Origin: Clostridium sp.
GTDB taxonomy: Bacteria; Bacillota; Clostridia; Oscillospirales; Acutalibacteraceae
Direction: 5' to 3'
NCBI GenBank assembly: GCA_023663865.1
Contig: JAMPGU010000019.1
Span: 1 to 43,995, forward strand
DNA length: 43,995 bases
Positions 1 to 8,578 of this stretch are shown piece after piece (position 1 is the stretch's first letter; every line of letters starts with the position of its first letter). The translations under genes were made by a program, and so were the position numbers. The notes under the pieces are model-generated. The model worked only from the letters and a program-made list of their open reading frames with translations, did no database searches and was not told where the DNA came from.

Positions 1-4
1 ATCC

Positions 5-42
5 AAAAAGCCTATCCTTCTCTAATCAAGAATAGGCTTTTT
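5..42. terminator. Bidirectional hairpin terminator
   Basis: Two 11-base arms (AAAAAGCCTAT at 5-15 and its complement at 32-42) carry A and T tracts, so the hairpin can stop transcription on either strand. On the minus strand it lies past the end of the YcxB-like gene and would close the gltX-glnS-typA-ycxB transcript. Confidence 0.65.
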
Positions 43-52
43 CTACAGGCTG

Positions 53-88
53 AGAACAGATGCATCTTTAATGCATCTGTTCTTTTAC
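53..88 (+). terminator. Hairpin terminator reading rightwards
   Basis: A perfect 13-bp stem (53-65 with 71-83) around a 5-base loop is followed by TTTT on the plus strand only. It probably ends a rightward gene that lies outside the window, or works together with the hairpin at 5-42. Confidence 0.5.
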
Positions 89-117
89 TTAATCGTAATT
101 ATTTATTTTTCTGTTCA

Positions 118-726
118 TCATTGTAGTAAGTAAAATATACTTAATGCCGATAAAATAGATAAAATTGTTGTAACGGCTGTTACTATGGCAGTGATTACTG
201 CAGAGCGTTTTGATTTATTGCTGATTTTAACACCTGTTCTTTCGGAAAGCATTGCCAAAAGTTCAGCATCCGTTGCATCTGCACAGCTGTTTTTTTCAAA
301 ATACGTACCGCTTGTGCCTGTCAAAAATAATGCATAGATATTACCTGACTCCGTAATTCTTTTAATAGAGCTATATTCCAAAACCGTTCTGTTTTCGCCT
401 GCGGTTATAACGATTTTTTCACCGAATGTAATCTTATTTTCAATGGTTTGATTTCCGTATAATTTTTTGCTGTTTCTAATCAAAATTTTTGCAAAAAGCT
501 TTTGATAACCAAAAATAATAAATAAAATTAAAGCCAGCACAGCAATACTTAATACTGATAAAAATATATTATGCAAAAATATTACTGTTATAAGCAAAAG
601 AACATATAATGGTAAAATCGTTATAAAAAGGTTTTTACCAAATTTTATTGATGAAACTGTTTTTGCAAAATCATATACATTTGTTTCTTTATCGTCAAAT
701 GTGCAAACGTATTCACGATTATCCAT
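118..726 (-). CDS. YcxB-like integral membrane protein
   Basis: 202 residues. The N-terminus is a short soluble stretch of about 30 residues, followed by two closely spaced hydrophobic helices (about 33-53 and 55-78). A soluble domain of about 100 residues comes next, then a third hydrophobic helix at the C-terminus (about 177-201). Two adjacent helices plus a small beta-rich domain, whose strands read like 'EYSSIKRITESGNIYALFL', match the YcxB-like family, whose function is unknown. The start is ATG at 726 behind an AAGGAGCTG ribosome site. It begins 17 bases after typA on the same strand, so it is probably the last gene of the tRNA-synthetase/typA transcript. The family call rests on layout and remembered motifs, not on a search. 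Confidence 0.6.
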   Translation of the reverse strand: MDNREYVCTFDDKETNVYDFAKTVSSIKFGKNLFITILPLYVLLLITVIFLHNIFLSVLSIAVLALILFIIFGYQKLFAKILIRNSKKLYGNQTIENKITFGEKIVITAGENRTVLEYSSIKRITESGNIYALFLTGTSGTYFEKNSCADATDAELLAMLSERTGVKISNKSKRSAVITAIVTAVTTILSILSALSIFYLLQ

Positions 727-743
727 TTTTCAGCTCCTTAAAA

Positions 744-2567
744 TTATTTCTTTCTGCTCTCGGCTTTGAGTCTCAAGCCCTTATCGAGAATGGTTTTTCT
801 CAGTCTGATTGATTTTGGTGTTACCTCAAGTAGCTCATCATCAGCCAGGAATTCCATACTCTGTTCAAGAGACAGTGTTGTTGGCGGAACAAGCTTCAGT
901 GCCTCATCACTGCCGCTGGCACGGGTATTGGTAACATGCTTTTTCTTGCAGACATTGCAAACAATATCCTCATCCTTAGCACACTCACCCACAATCATAC
1001 CCTCGTACACTTCAATGCCGGGGCCGAGGAACAGCTTTCCTCTGTCCTGCGTATTCCATAAGCCATAGCCTGTGGTTGTGCCGGTTTCGTGAACAACGAT
1101 TGAACCGCGGTTTCTTGTAGCGATTTCGCCCTTGTATTCTTCATAGCCCACAAACAGTTGATTCATAATACCATTACCGTTTGTGTCCGTTAAGAATTCA
1201 CTGCGGTAGCCGATTAATCCGCGTGATGGTATTTTGATTTCAAGGTGAGTCATACCTGTGGAGCGGGTATCCATATTTTCAATTTCACCCTTGCGTGAGC
1301 AGAGCTTTTCCATAACAGCACCAACATAGTCCTCAGGCACTTCGATGATTGCCAGCTCTATAGGCTCGAGCATTTTTCCTGCTTCATCCCGCTTCATAAT
1401 TACCTGCGGGCGTGATACCTGAAATTCATAATTTTCTCTGCGCATCGTTTCAATCAGAATGGACAGATGAAGCTCTCCTCTGCCGGATACCTTGAAGGTG
1501 TCCATCGAGTCCGTTTCTTCCACTCGCATAGAAACATTGGTTTCTACCTCTTTAAACAGTCTGTCACGAAGATTACGGGAGGTTACATATTTGCCCTCAC
1601 GTCCTGCAAAAGGTGAGTCGTTAACAATGAAATTCATAGAGATTGTAGGCTCATCAATTTTTACAAATGGCAGAGGCTCTATATGCTCAGGGTCGCAAGC
1701 CGTTTCACCTATGTTAAGGTCAGCAATGCCCGATACGCATACCAAATCACCGAATTTGGCTTCGCTGCAGTCTACGCGCTTTAGTCCCTCAAACTGATAG
1801 ATTTTTGAAAATCTTACATTCTCCTGTGTGCCGTCCTGCTTGCAGAGAACATAAGGTGTATTTACCTTTATTGTACCGCGCTCAACTCTGCCTACACCGA
1901 TTCTGCCTACGTAATCATCGTATTCAAGAGAACTGAACAAAATCTGGGCAGGTCCGTCAATATCTCCATCCGGGGACGGAATGTTTTCCAGTATTGCGTC
2001 AAGCAGGGGTCTCATATCGCCCTCACGCACGTCAGGGTCTGTGCCGGAATAGCCATCTCTTGCAGACGCATATATTACAGGGAAATCAATCTGATCGTCA
2101 TCAGCACCAAGCTCAATGAAAAGGTCAAGCACCTCATCAATAACCTCTGCAGGTCTTGCGCCGTCACGGTCAACCTTGTTTACAACAACCAATGGTGTTT
2201 TATGTAGACCCAGTGCTTTTTTTAGTACAAATCGGGTTTGCGGCATACAGCCCTCAAAGGCATCTACCAGAAGCAGAACACCGTCTACCATTGTCAGTAT
2301 ACGCTCTACCTCTCCGCCGAAGTCAGCATGTCCCGGAGTATCAACAATATTTATCTTTGTGTCTTTATAGTGAATAGCAGTGTTTTTTGAAAGAATGGTA
2401 ATGCCGCGCTCCTTTTCCAAATCATTGGAGTCCATTACTCTTTCTGCCACCTCTTCGTTATCACGGAATATACCGCTTTGATGAAGCATTTCATCTACCA
2501 GTGTAGTTTTTCCGTGGTCAACGTGGGCTATAATTGCTATGTTTTTTATATCATTTCTTTTGCTCAA
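744..2567 (-). CDS. typA: Ribosome-associated GTPase TypA/BipA
   Basis: 607 residues, full length for BipA. This translational GTPase binds the 70S ribosome and supports 50S assembly and growth under stress or cold. The G domain is intact: P-loop AHVDHGKTT near residue 15, switch-II DTPGHADFGGEVER and the NKVD base-specificity motif. EF-G-like domains III and V and the BipA-specific C-terminal domain with its basic tail follow. The start codon is TTG: the codon at 2565-2567 reads TTG, there is an in-frame stop two codons upstream, and a GGTGATG ribosome site lies 5 bases before it. It follows glnS by 14 bases and is probably co-transcribed with it. Confidence 0.96.
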   Translation of the reverse strand: MSKRNDIKNIAIIAHVDHGKTTLVDEMLHQSGIFRDNEEVAERVMDSNDLEKERGITILSKNTAIHYKDTKINIVDTPGHADFGGEVERILTMVDGVLLLVDAFEGCMPQTRFVLKKALGLHKTPLVVVNKVDRDGARPAEVIDEVLDLFIELGADDDQIDFPVIYASARDGYSGTDPDVREGDMRPLLDAILENIPSPDGDIDGPAQILFSSLEYDDYVGRIGVGRVERGTIKVNTPYVLCKQDGTQENVRFSKIYQFEGLKRVDCSEAKFGDLVCVSGIADLNIGETACDPEHIEPLPFVKIDEPTISMNFIVNDSPFAGREGKYVTSRNLRDRLFKEVETNVSMRVEETDSMDTFKVSGRGELHLSILIETMRRENYEFQVSRPQVIMKRDEAGKMLEPIELAIIEVPEDYVGAVMEKLCSRKGEIENMDTRSTGMTHLEIKIPSRGLIGYRSEFLTDTNGNGIMNQLFVGYEEYKGEIATRNRGSIVVHETGTTTGYGLWNTQDRGKLFLGPGIEVYEGMIVGECAKDEDIVCNVCKKKHVTNTRASGSDEALKLVPPTTLSLEQSMEFLADDELLEVTPKSIRLRKTILDKGLRLKAESRKK

Positions 2568-2581
2568 AATTCATCACCAGC

Positions 2582-4273
2582 TTAGTTTTGTTTTGCAATT
2601 TTAAATCCGTCGCGCAGTGCAACAGTTCGGTTGAATACCGGCATTTCCTCTGTTGAATCCTTGTCCTTGCAGAAATATCCGTTTCTCATAAATTGATATT
2701 TTGCTCCGACCTCACAGCTGCCCAGTGCCTTTTCAACATATCCGTCGTTAACAACAAGTGACTGTGGATTCAGGTTGTCCTCAAATGAGCTTACGCCTGC
2801 CTCGTCACTGGGGTTTTCTACATTAAACAGTCTTTCATACAATCTGATTTTTGCAGGAACATTATCCTTGGCAGATACCCAGTGGATTGTGCCCTTAACC
2901 TTTCTTCCGTCAGGCGCATCACCGCCCAGCGTTTCCGGATCATATGTGCAGTGCACGCAGGTAACCTCACCGTTTTCATCCAGGTCATAGCCTGTGCAGG
3001 TTACAAAGTAGCCCTTATACAGTCTTACCTCGTTGCTGACATACAGACGTCTGTACTTCTTGATCGGCTCAACCATAAAGTCATTCTTTTCAATCCACAG
3101 CTCTTTAGAGAATGGCATCATTCTTGAACCGTATTCGGGATGGTCAGGGTGATATTCACATTCGATTTCCTCAACCTTGTCATCAGGATAATTATCAATA
3201 ACCAGCTTGAGGGGATCAACAATAGCCATCGCTCTTGGAGAATTTGCTCCGAGGTTATCTCTCACGCAAGCCTCCAGCAATGCAAAGTCAATGACACTGT
3301 AAGCCTTTGATACGCCGATTCTGTCACAGAAATCACGGATTGCTTCTGCAGGATAACCGCGTCTTCTCATACCGCTGATTGTTGCCATACGGGGATCATC
3401 CCATCCGTCAACGATGCCGTCCTTAACCAGCTTGAGACATTTTCTTTTTGATGTCAGGGTGTAGTTCAGATTCATTCTTGCAAATTCAATCTGACGTGGC
3501 TTTTCCCAGTCAATCAGCTCATTAACAAACCAGTCGTAAAGCGGTCTGTGATTTTCAAATTCAAGAGAGCAGAGGGAATGGGTAACACGCTCGTAGGCGT
3601 CAGATAATGGATGCGCAAAGTCATACATAGGATAAACACACCATTTGTCACCGGTTCTGTGGTGATGTGCATACATAATGCGGTAGATGATAGGGTCACG
3701 CATATTCAGGTTTGGTGAAGCCATATCAATTTTTGCTCTCAGCACCATTTTACCCTCGGGGAATTCACCCTTTGTCATTCGCGCAAACAGGTCAAGGTTT
3801 TCCTCAATCGGTCTGTCTCTGTAGGGTGAGTTTTTACCTGCCTCTGTAAGTGTGCCTCTGTATTCTCTCATTTCTTCAGGGCTAAGCTCACATACAAAAG
3901 CCTTGCCTTTTTTGATTAGCTTGATTGCACATTCATAAATAAAGTCAAAGTAATCACTGGCATAATACACATTATCATAGTCAAATCCGAGCCACTTGAT
4001 ATCCTCTTCAATAGCCTCAACATACTCTGTATCTTCTTTTGTCGGGTTGGTGTCATCCAGTCGAAGATTGCATACGCCGTTATACTTCTCTTTAACGCCG
4101 AAGTTAATGCAGATTGCTTTTGCGTGACCGATGTGCAGATAGCCGTTTGGTTCAGGAGGAAAACGTGTCTGAATACCCTGGTACTTGCCTTCCTCCAAGT
4201 CTTCGTCAATAAAATCGTGGATAAAGTTGGAGTTGGTCTCCTTCGCTTCTTCCTTTATGATTTCTTCAGCCAT
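2582..4273 (-). CDS. glnS: Glutaminyl-tRNA synthetase
   Basis: 563 residues. This class I synthetase charges tRNA-Gln directly with glutamine. The Rossmann domain begins RFPPEPNGYLHIGHAK with the HIGH motif at residues 47-50. The KMSKS equivalent is the TSKRK stretch in 'NYTLTSKRKCLKLV'. The C-terminal anticodon-binding beta-barrels follow, with the typical 'IHWVSAKDNVPAKIRLYERLF' region in the middle. Its ATG overlaps the gltX stop as TAATG and has an AAGGAGGAG ribosome site inside the end of gltX, so the two are translationally coupled. Most Firmicutes make Gln-tRNA by amidation (GatCAB) instead; a real GlnRS is found in some Clostridia, and the family is generally thought to have reached bacteria by transfer from eukaryotes. 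Confidence 0.96.
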   Translation of the reverse strand: MAEEIIKEEAKETNSNFIHDFIDEDLEEGKYQGIQTRFPPEPNGYLHIGHAKAICINFGVKEKYNGVCNLRLDDTNPTKEDTEYVEAIEEDIKWLGFDYDNVYYASDYFDFIYECAIKLIKKGKAFVCELSPEEMREYRGTLTEAGKNSPYRDRPIEENLDLFARMTKGEFPEGKMVLRAKIDMASPNLNMRDPIIYRIMYAHHHRTGDKWCVYPMYDFAHPLSDAYERVTHSLCSLEFENHRPLYDWFVNELIDWEKPRQIEFARMNLNYTLTSKRKCLKLVKDGIVDGWDDPRMATISGMRRRGYPAEAIRDFCDRIGVSKAYSVIDFALLEACVRDNLGANSPRAMAIVDPLKLVIDNYPDDKVEEIECEYHPDHPEYGSRMMPFSKELWIEKNDFMVEPIKKYRRLYVSNEVRLYKGYFVTCTGYDLDENGEVTCVHCTYDPETLGGDAPDGRKVKGTIHWVSAKDNVPAKIRLYERLFNVENPSDEAGVSSFEDNLNPQSLVVNDGYVEKALGSCEVGAKYQFMRNGYFCKDKDSTEEMPVFNRTVALRDGFKIAKQN

Positions 4274-5934
4274 TATTTCTCCTCCTTATAATAGTTGATT
4301 GCCTTATTAATTCTTGCCTGTACCTTTTCTGTTCCTAAAAGTGCAGTAATGGAATGCAAGTCAGGTGTGTTTGTTCTGCCTGTTAAAGCCACACGGATGA
4401 TGGTTGAAACATCACCGACATGACCCTTGAAGGCATCAGGATTTTGCTTAAATTCCTTAACATTTGGTGTGCAGCCTATAGGCTGGCAAATGGATTTGAT
4501 TTTGTCAAACCATGTATCCTTGTCATCGTTTACATCCACGATATCCTTGTAAAGCTCTAAGACTTGTACAGCCAGTGCCGGTGTGGCATTGCCAGTCAGT
4601 GCATAATTTTCAGTAAAGGTTTCATCATACATATAGCTGATGTAATCAGGAATATCACTCCATTTTGCAATATCCTTACGAGGCTTTTTGTTGCCGCGGT
4701 CAATGTTAAGAATGGCAGCAGCGTAAGCCTTGTCCTGCTCATATAAAGCGGCTAAATCCGTGTTGAATTCCTTAGCCCATTCGTAGGACTGTTCAAACAC
4801 CTCTTCGGCATTCATTGTGCTGATAACATTCTTGGATACGTCTGTTAATTTTACTATGTCAAACAAAGCACCTGATACAGACATTTTCTTAGGATTAAAC
4901 GGGAACTTATCAAGGCTTGCGTCCTTATTTGCTCTGCGCCAGTCCTCAAAGTTTGAGTTGGCGATAGTCATAATATATTCGTTTACGCTGTCCTTAGGAT
5001 AGCCCTCTTCTGCATAAAATGTAACTGCTGCCTCCGGGTCCTTACGCTTTGAAAGTTTGCGCTTGCCGGCGTTTTCTTCCTTCATAAGAGGGGCAACGTG
5101 GGCATATTTTACAGGCTTAAAGCCTAAAAGTTTAAACAGCTGCAGATGCAGAGGTACAGATGCAATCCATTCATCTCCGCGGAAAACATGGGTTGTACGC
5201 ATCAAATGGTCGTCAATTGCATGTGCAAAATGATATGTGGGAATGCCGTCTGCTTTCAGCAGTACAACATCAATAACATTTTCAGGCATTTCAATTTTGC
5301 CCTTGATTACATCATCAAAATAACATTTCTTTTCTATATCACCGGGGGACTTTAATCTTAATGTCCATGGCTTGCCGTCATTGATATTGCTTTTAATCTC
5401 ATCATATGACAGGTCTCGGCACTTGGCATATTTACCATAATAGCCTTTAATATCTTCCTTCTCCTGCTGTTCTCTTATATGGTCAATTTCTTCAGCAGTG
5501 CAGAAGCAGGGATAAGCCAGCCCCTGTTGTACAAGTGATTTGGCATAACACTGATAAATCGCTTTTCTTTTGCTTTGATAATAAGGACCGTATTCACCGG
5601 CTTCTTCATCCTCACCGATAACACCCTCATCTGCATAAACACCATAAACAGACAGGCTTTTCAGCATAGAATGAATGGCACCGTCGACCTTACGCTTTTG
5701 GTCGGTATCCTCAACTCTTACATAAAATACACCGTCCGTGCTTTTTGCAGTTGTATATGCCACAATACAGGTAAAGAGGTTTCCAAAATGCAGAAAGCCT
5801 GTAGGACTTGGTGCAAAACGAGTTACCCTTGCACCCTCTTTAAGCTTTCTTTGCGGATAAAGTGCCTCGTAGTAATCAGGTGTTTTGTCAATATCAGGGA
5901 ATAGTAAATCTGCTAGCTTGTTATAATCTGTCAT
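4273..5934 (-). CDS. gltX: Glutamyl-tRNA synthetase
   Basis: 553 residues, the usual size in Clostridia. It attaches glutamate to tRNA-Glu. The class I signature is RFAPSPTGFLHFGNLF with the HIGH equivalent HFGN at residues 49-52. The second catalytic motif is KRKLSKRKDPEAAV, the KMSKS equivalent. The tRNA-acceptor region contains 'HVFRGDEWIASVPLHLQLF'. The C-terminal part is the helical anticodon-binding domain. It is the first gene of the leftward gltX-glnS-typA transcript, with a promoter about 130 bases upstream. Because glnS is present, this enzyme is expected to be discriminating (tRNA-Glu only); that is inference from context. Confidence 0.96.
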   Translation of the reverse strand: MTDYNKLADLLFPDIDKTPDYYEALYPQRKLKEGARVTRFAPSPTGFLHFGNLFTCIVAYTTAKSTDGVFYVRVEDTDQKRKVDGAIHSMLKSLSVYGVYADEGVIGEDEEAGEYGPYYQSKRKAIYQCYAKSLVQQGLAYPCFCTAEEIDHIREQQEKEDIKGYYGKYAKCRDLSYDEIKSNINDGKPWTLRLKSPGDIEKKCYFDDVIKGKIEMPENVIDVVLLKADGIPTYHFAHAIDDHLMRTTHVFRGDEWIASVPLHLQLFKLLGFKPVKYAHVAPLMKEENAGKRKLSKRKDPEAAVTFYAEEGYPKDSVNEYIMTIANSNFEDWRRANKDASLDKFPFNPKKMSVSGALFDIVKLTDVSKNVISTMNAEEVFEQSYEWAKEFNTDLAALYEQDKAYAAAILNIDRGNKKPRKDIAKWSDIPDYISYMYDETFTENYALTGNATPALAVQVLELYKDIVDVNDDKDTWFDKIKSICQPIGCTPNVKEFKQNPDAFKGHVGDVSTIIRVALTGRTNTPDLHSITALLGTEKVQARINKAINYYKEEK

Positions 5935-6061
5935 AATTTCACCAATACATCATAACCTTGCTTTGCGTTCGTGTAGGTTCTAAAGCTTGTCAGGCGAAAA
6001 TCAAATGAAAATCCGCCCGAACACATATAGGTTATTTGTTCCTTATTTAAAATCACAGACT

Positions 6062-6090
6062 ATTATCTCATATATTATGTAATTAATCAA
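6062..6090 (-). promoter_or_regulatory. Probable sigma-A promoter of gltX-glnS-typA
   Basis: Read on the minus strand: TTGATT (-35, 6085-6090), a 17-base spacer, then GATAAT (-10, 6062-6067). It would give a leader of roughly 120 bases before gltX. No T-box specifier/antiterminator signature is visible in that leader. Confidence 0.5.
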
Positions 6091-6171
6091 TATTTATTAT
6101 CCATATTTTATTGAAAATATTAGCGTATTATGGTAAATTATTTTGTAGAATATGTTTAAAGAGGTGTTATT

Positions 6172-6348
6172 ATGGAGCTGCCGCAGGATCCTTTTATGCT
6201 TGTGAGTGCTGTTAATTTGAAGCTGCGTGATTTTTATGCAAATCTTGATTTGCTTTGTGAGGATATGGCTATAGATAAAAATGAACTGTGTGCCAAGCTG
6301 GAAGCAGCAGGCTTTGTGTACAGTGAGGAAAATAATAAATTTTGGTAA
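6172..6348 (+). CDS. DUF4250 micro-protein
   Basis: 58 residues, starting MELPQDPFMLVSAVNLKLRD and ending in an aromatic NKFW. The pattern 'LPxDPxMLxSxVNxKLRDxY' followed by an acidic 'LCEDMAIDKNELCAKLEAAGF' helix and 'Y...NxFW' is that of the DUF4250 family, small soluble proteins of unknown function common in Clostridia. The ATG at 6172 has an AAAGAGGTG ribosome site 6-7 bases upstream. It is a single gene between the divergent gltX operon and the perR promoter. The family does not indicate a function. Confidence 0.85.
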   Translation: MELPQDPFMLVSAVNLKLRDFYANLDLLCEDMAIDKNELCAKLEAAGFVYSEENNKFW

Positions 6349-6382
6349 TATAAAATTGGCAGAGCATTAGATATATTAGCTA

Positions 6383-6410
6383 TTGACAAAATGGAAAAAT
6401 TTGGTATAAT
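6383..6410 (+). promoter_or_regulatory. Consensus promoter of perR-rubrerythrin
   Basis: TTGACA (6383-6388) and TATAAT (6405-6410) separated by 16 bases, both perfect consensus hexamers. The expected transcription start falls inside the Per box at 6415-6429, so a bound repressor would block initiation. Confidence 0.85.
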
Positions 6411-6414
6411 TAAA

Positions 6415-6429
6415 TTGTAATCGTTACAA
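6415..6429. promoter_or_regulatory. Per box (PerR operator)
   Basis: TTGTAATCGTTACAA is a 15-base inverted repeat with perfect 6-base arms and the 7-1-7 layout of Fur/PerR operators. It lies immediately 3' of the -10 box. PerR is encoded directly downstream, so autoregulation and peroxide-responsive control of the rubrerythrin are expected from family knowledge. A related half-site (AGTTACAA) follows around 6439-6446. Confidence 0.8.
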
Positions 6430-6459
6430 ATTAATAACAGTTACAAAGTGGTGATGAAT

Positions 6460-6864
6460 ATGACAACGAAAGAAATTACAGAGCTTTTTCGTCAAAAGGG
6501 ACTGAAAGCTACACCACAACGAATAGCAGTGTATAAATTTCTTATTGAAAATCGAATTCATCCCGATGTGGATACTGTTTATAAGCAGGTGGTGGCTGAT
6601 AATCCCGGTTTTTCAAAAACGACAGTTTATAACTGTTTAAAGGATTTATCAGGTTGTGGTTTGTTAATACCTGTAATGATTGACAATGATAAAATCAGAT
6701 ACGATGCCGATGTCACGTTTCACGGGCATTTTAAGTGTGATAACTGCGGCAGGATATTTGATTTTAAATGCCCTGAAAGTAGTGTGCCCGATATAGATGG
6801 CTTCGAAATCAGGAGTAAGGCTGTTTATTACAGTGGCTTGTGCAACTGTTGTAAAAATAACTAA
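6460..6864 (+). CDS. perR: Peroxide-sensing repressor PerR (Fur family)
   Basis: 134 residues from the ATG at 6460, chosen because a GGTGATG ribosome site lies just upstream; GTG codons at 6448 and 6451 lie in or before that site. The winged helix spans about residues 10-80. The five regulatory-metal ligands of Bacillus PerR are all present at a constant offset of three: H34, D82, H88, H90, D101. Asp at 101, rather than Glu, favours PerR over Fur. The structural zinc site is complete: C93/C96 and C128/C131. Oxidation of the metal-bound histidines by peroxide inactivates such repressors. It is the first gene of an operon with rubrerythrin 25 bases downstream and has its own Per box. Confidence 0.9.
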   Translation: MTTKEITELFRQKGLKATPQRIAVYKFLIENRIHPDVDTVYKQVVADNPGFSKTTVYNCLKDLSGCGLLIPVMIDNDKIRYDADVTFHGHFKCDNCGRIFDFKCPESSVPDIDGFEIRSKAVYYSGLCNCCKNN

Positions 6865-6889
6865 TTTTAACTTAAAGGAGTAATTTGAA

Positions 6890-7426
6890 ATGGCAAAGAA
6901 ATATTTTTGTCCGGTATGTGGTTATGAAAGTGATGAGCCTATCGATGTATGCCCTGTTTGCGGTGTGAAGATGGAGGAGAGAAAAGACGATGGCAGCAGC
7001 TGGGCTGCAGAGCATAAGGTTGGCATTATTGATGGTGTCAGCGAGGAAATCGTTCAGGGTCTTCGTGATAATTTCAACGGAGAATGCTGTGAGGTTGGTA
7101 TGTACCTTGCAATGGCAAGAGTTGCATACAGAGAAGGCTATCCTGAGATTGGTCTTTATTGGGAAAAGGCAGCTTATGAAGAGGCTGACCACGCATCAAG
7201 ATTTGCAGAAATGCTTGGTGAGGTTGTAACAGATTCTACTAAGAAGAATCTTGAACTCAGAGCTGCAGCTGAAAACGGTGCAACAGCAGGTAAGACAGCA
7301 CTTGCTAAGCTGGCTAAAGAGGCTGGACTTGACGCTATTCATGACGCAGTGCATGAGATGGCAAGAGATGAGGCTAGACACGGTAAGGCATTTGAAGGTC
7401 TTCTCAAAAGATATTTTGCAGACTAA
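6890..7426 (+). CDS. rbr: Reverse rubrerythrin (peroxide reductase)
   Basis: 178 residues. An N-terminal rubredoxin-type iron site is formed by C7, C10, C21 and C24 (CPVC...CPVC). It is followed by a ferritin-like four-helix domain with diiron ligands in '[13 protein letters not shown]', '[10 protein letters not shown]' and 'DEARHGKAF'. Placing rubredoxin before the diiron domain defines the reverse rubrerythrins, which reduce peroxide to water with electrons from NADH via rubredoxin in anaerobes. The ribosome site is AAGGAG, 8 bases before the ATG. Co-transcription with perR fits a peroxide-induced detoxification operon, and a strong terminator follows. Confidence 0.93.
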   Translation: MAKKYFCPVCGYESDEPIDVCPVCGVKMEERKDDGSSWAAEHKVGIIDGVSEEIVQGLRDNFNGECCEVGMYLAMARVAYREGYPEIGLYWEKAAYEEADHASRFAEMLGEVVTDSTKKNLELRAAAENGATAGKTALAKLAKEAGLDAIHDAVHEMARDEARHGKAFEGLLKRYFAD

Positions 7427-7445
7427 TGATGTAATGTTAAAGATA

Positions 7446-7479
7446 AATGGTACGGTTTTGTAACCGTACCATTTTTTTG
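7446..7479 (+). terminator. Intrinsic terminator of perR-rbr
   Basis: A perfect 12-bp stem (AATGGTACGGTT, 7446-7457, with 7462-7473), a 4-base loop and a run of seven T from 7472. Confidence 0.9.
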
Positions 7480-7511
7480 CCTCATCTCTTGCCAATGTAA
7501 AAGCTCTGTTT

Positions 7512-7559
7512 ATAGCAAATACCCTTAGCAAACCTGAATTTGCTAAGGGTATTTGCTAT
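7512..7559. terminator. Very long perfect hairpin between convergent operons
   Basis: A perfect 21-bp stem (7512-7532 with 7539-7559) around a 6-base loop. It lies between the end of perR-rbr and the end of the metF-to-PHP operon. It is flanked by A/T-rich sequence rather than a clean T run, so it probably serves as a bidirectional terminator or a 3'-end stabilising hairpin. Confidence 0.65.
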
Positions 7560-7575
7560 TATTATTATATTATGG

Positions 7576-8574
7576 TTATTCTACCCAAATTGGATTGGTG
7601 AATGCCCAGAAGAAATCGGGCAGGGTCAGGCTGTCACCGCTCTGAACACCCCTGCTTGATAAAAATTTTTTCTCTGCAAAGGCATAAACCTTTTCAACAA
7701 GCGGATTAAATCTGTATGTGATTTCCGCCCTGACAAAGCCCTTTTGCTCAATGTCAACCTCGGCAATATAGCCCTCAGCTGTTTTATCGGCAGTTTTTTC
7801 AAAAATGATTTTGTCATTGTTATATACCTTAAGTGTGTGACCCTTTTTGAAATCGGATACTCTCACCTCAAGCCTTTTATTTTCGTCAAGCCTTACAGTG
7901 TCGCCGATTTCTGCATCACCGCAGTTCAAAAACAGGGTGGTTGCATTTGGTGTGTTTGTCACAAAGCTTCTGCCCTCACACAGTGCTTCCAGTATATCCT
8001 TTTCGGTTTTGCTCCTGGCGTTGACATAGGTTGTGGGTCTGGCTAAAAAGTTAATGCCGTAATCCTTGTGGAAGTCAGAGCCGCCCACAGCGGCAATGTG
8101 CTTGCCCTGCATTAACTGGCTGTGCCACCATTCCATATTTTTGATGTTGTCACTGTGCTGGATTGTGTTCCACACCTCAACACAGTCAAAGGGATAGTCC
8201 TCTGGCTCAAGCCTGAAGGGGCAGTTGGAGCAGAAGGGATGATTCAGCGAAACGACAGCACCTGCTTCCTTGCAGGCGTCTATGTATTTGTGATAATCCT
8301 CAGCAGTGTTCAGCGTGTGCGGCGGGTCAAAGGGCACCTTTTTGCCCCATACATTCACGTGCCCCGGCTCGTCTGTGAGCTCCTGCCCCTGAATAACAAG
8401 CATATCCTTGTCAAAATAGGTTTTTTCAACAGAGTTGTAGTTATGGTCTGTGATTATCATAAAATCAAGACCTGCTTTTTTGCACTTATCCACCAGCTGA
8501 CCCTTTGTCAGAACACCGTCGCTGTTGATGGTGTGTAGATGTGTGTCGCCCTTAAACCATTGCCTTTCGTCCAT
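7576..8574 (-). CDS. PHP-domain metal-dependent phosphoesterase (CehA/McbA-like)
   Basis: 332 residues, no signal peptide. The N-terminal PHP domain shows its metal-binding motifs: DTHLHT at 10-15, SDG at 18-20, ITDHN at 41-45, SLNHPF in the middle, and GGSDFH near residue 165. The last 120 residues form a beta-rich extension ending in an aromatic 'DFFWAFTNPIWVE', as in CehA/McbA-type hydrolases. The substrate is unknown; PHP proteins hydrolyse phosphoesters using two or three metal ions. It is the last gene of the metF operon, 4 bases after the GH30-like gene. Acting on a sugar phosphate or glycoside metabolite alongside that glycosidase is plausible but unproven. Confidence 0.85.
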   Translation of the reverse strand: MDERQWFKGDTHLHTINSDGVLTKGQLVDKCKKAGLDFMIITDHNYNSVEKTYFDKDMLVIQGQELTDEPGHVNVWGKKVPFDPPHTLNTAEDYHKYIDACKEAGAVVSLNHPFCSNCPFRLEPEDYPFDCVEVWNTIQHSDNIKNMEWWHSQLMQGKHIAAVGGSDFHKDYGINFLARPTTYVNARSKTEKDILEALCEGRSFVTNTPNATTLFLNCGDAEIGDTVRLDENKRLEVRVSDFKKGHTLKVYNNDKIIFEKTADKTAEGYIAEVDIEQKGFVRAEITYRFNPLVEKVYAFAEKKFLSSRGVQSGDSLTLPDFFWAFTNPIWVE

Positions 8575-8578
8575 AATT

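Noticed and set aside
766..2377. Several open frames of 70-100 codons on the plus strand inside typA
   Set aside because: They lie antisense to a highly conserved GTPase gene, lack ribosome sites and encode low-complexity Ser/Arg-rich sequence; they are shadows of the real gene.
5935..6061. Possible T-box riboswitch before gltX
   Set aside because: The leader of about 120 bases has no T-box sequence (TGGNACCGCG type) and no terminator/antiterminator pair.
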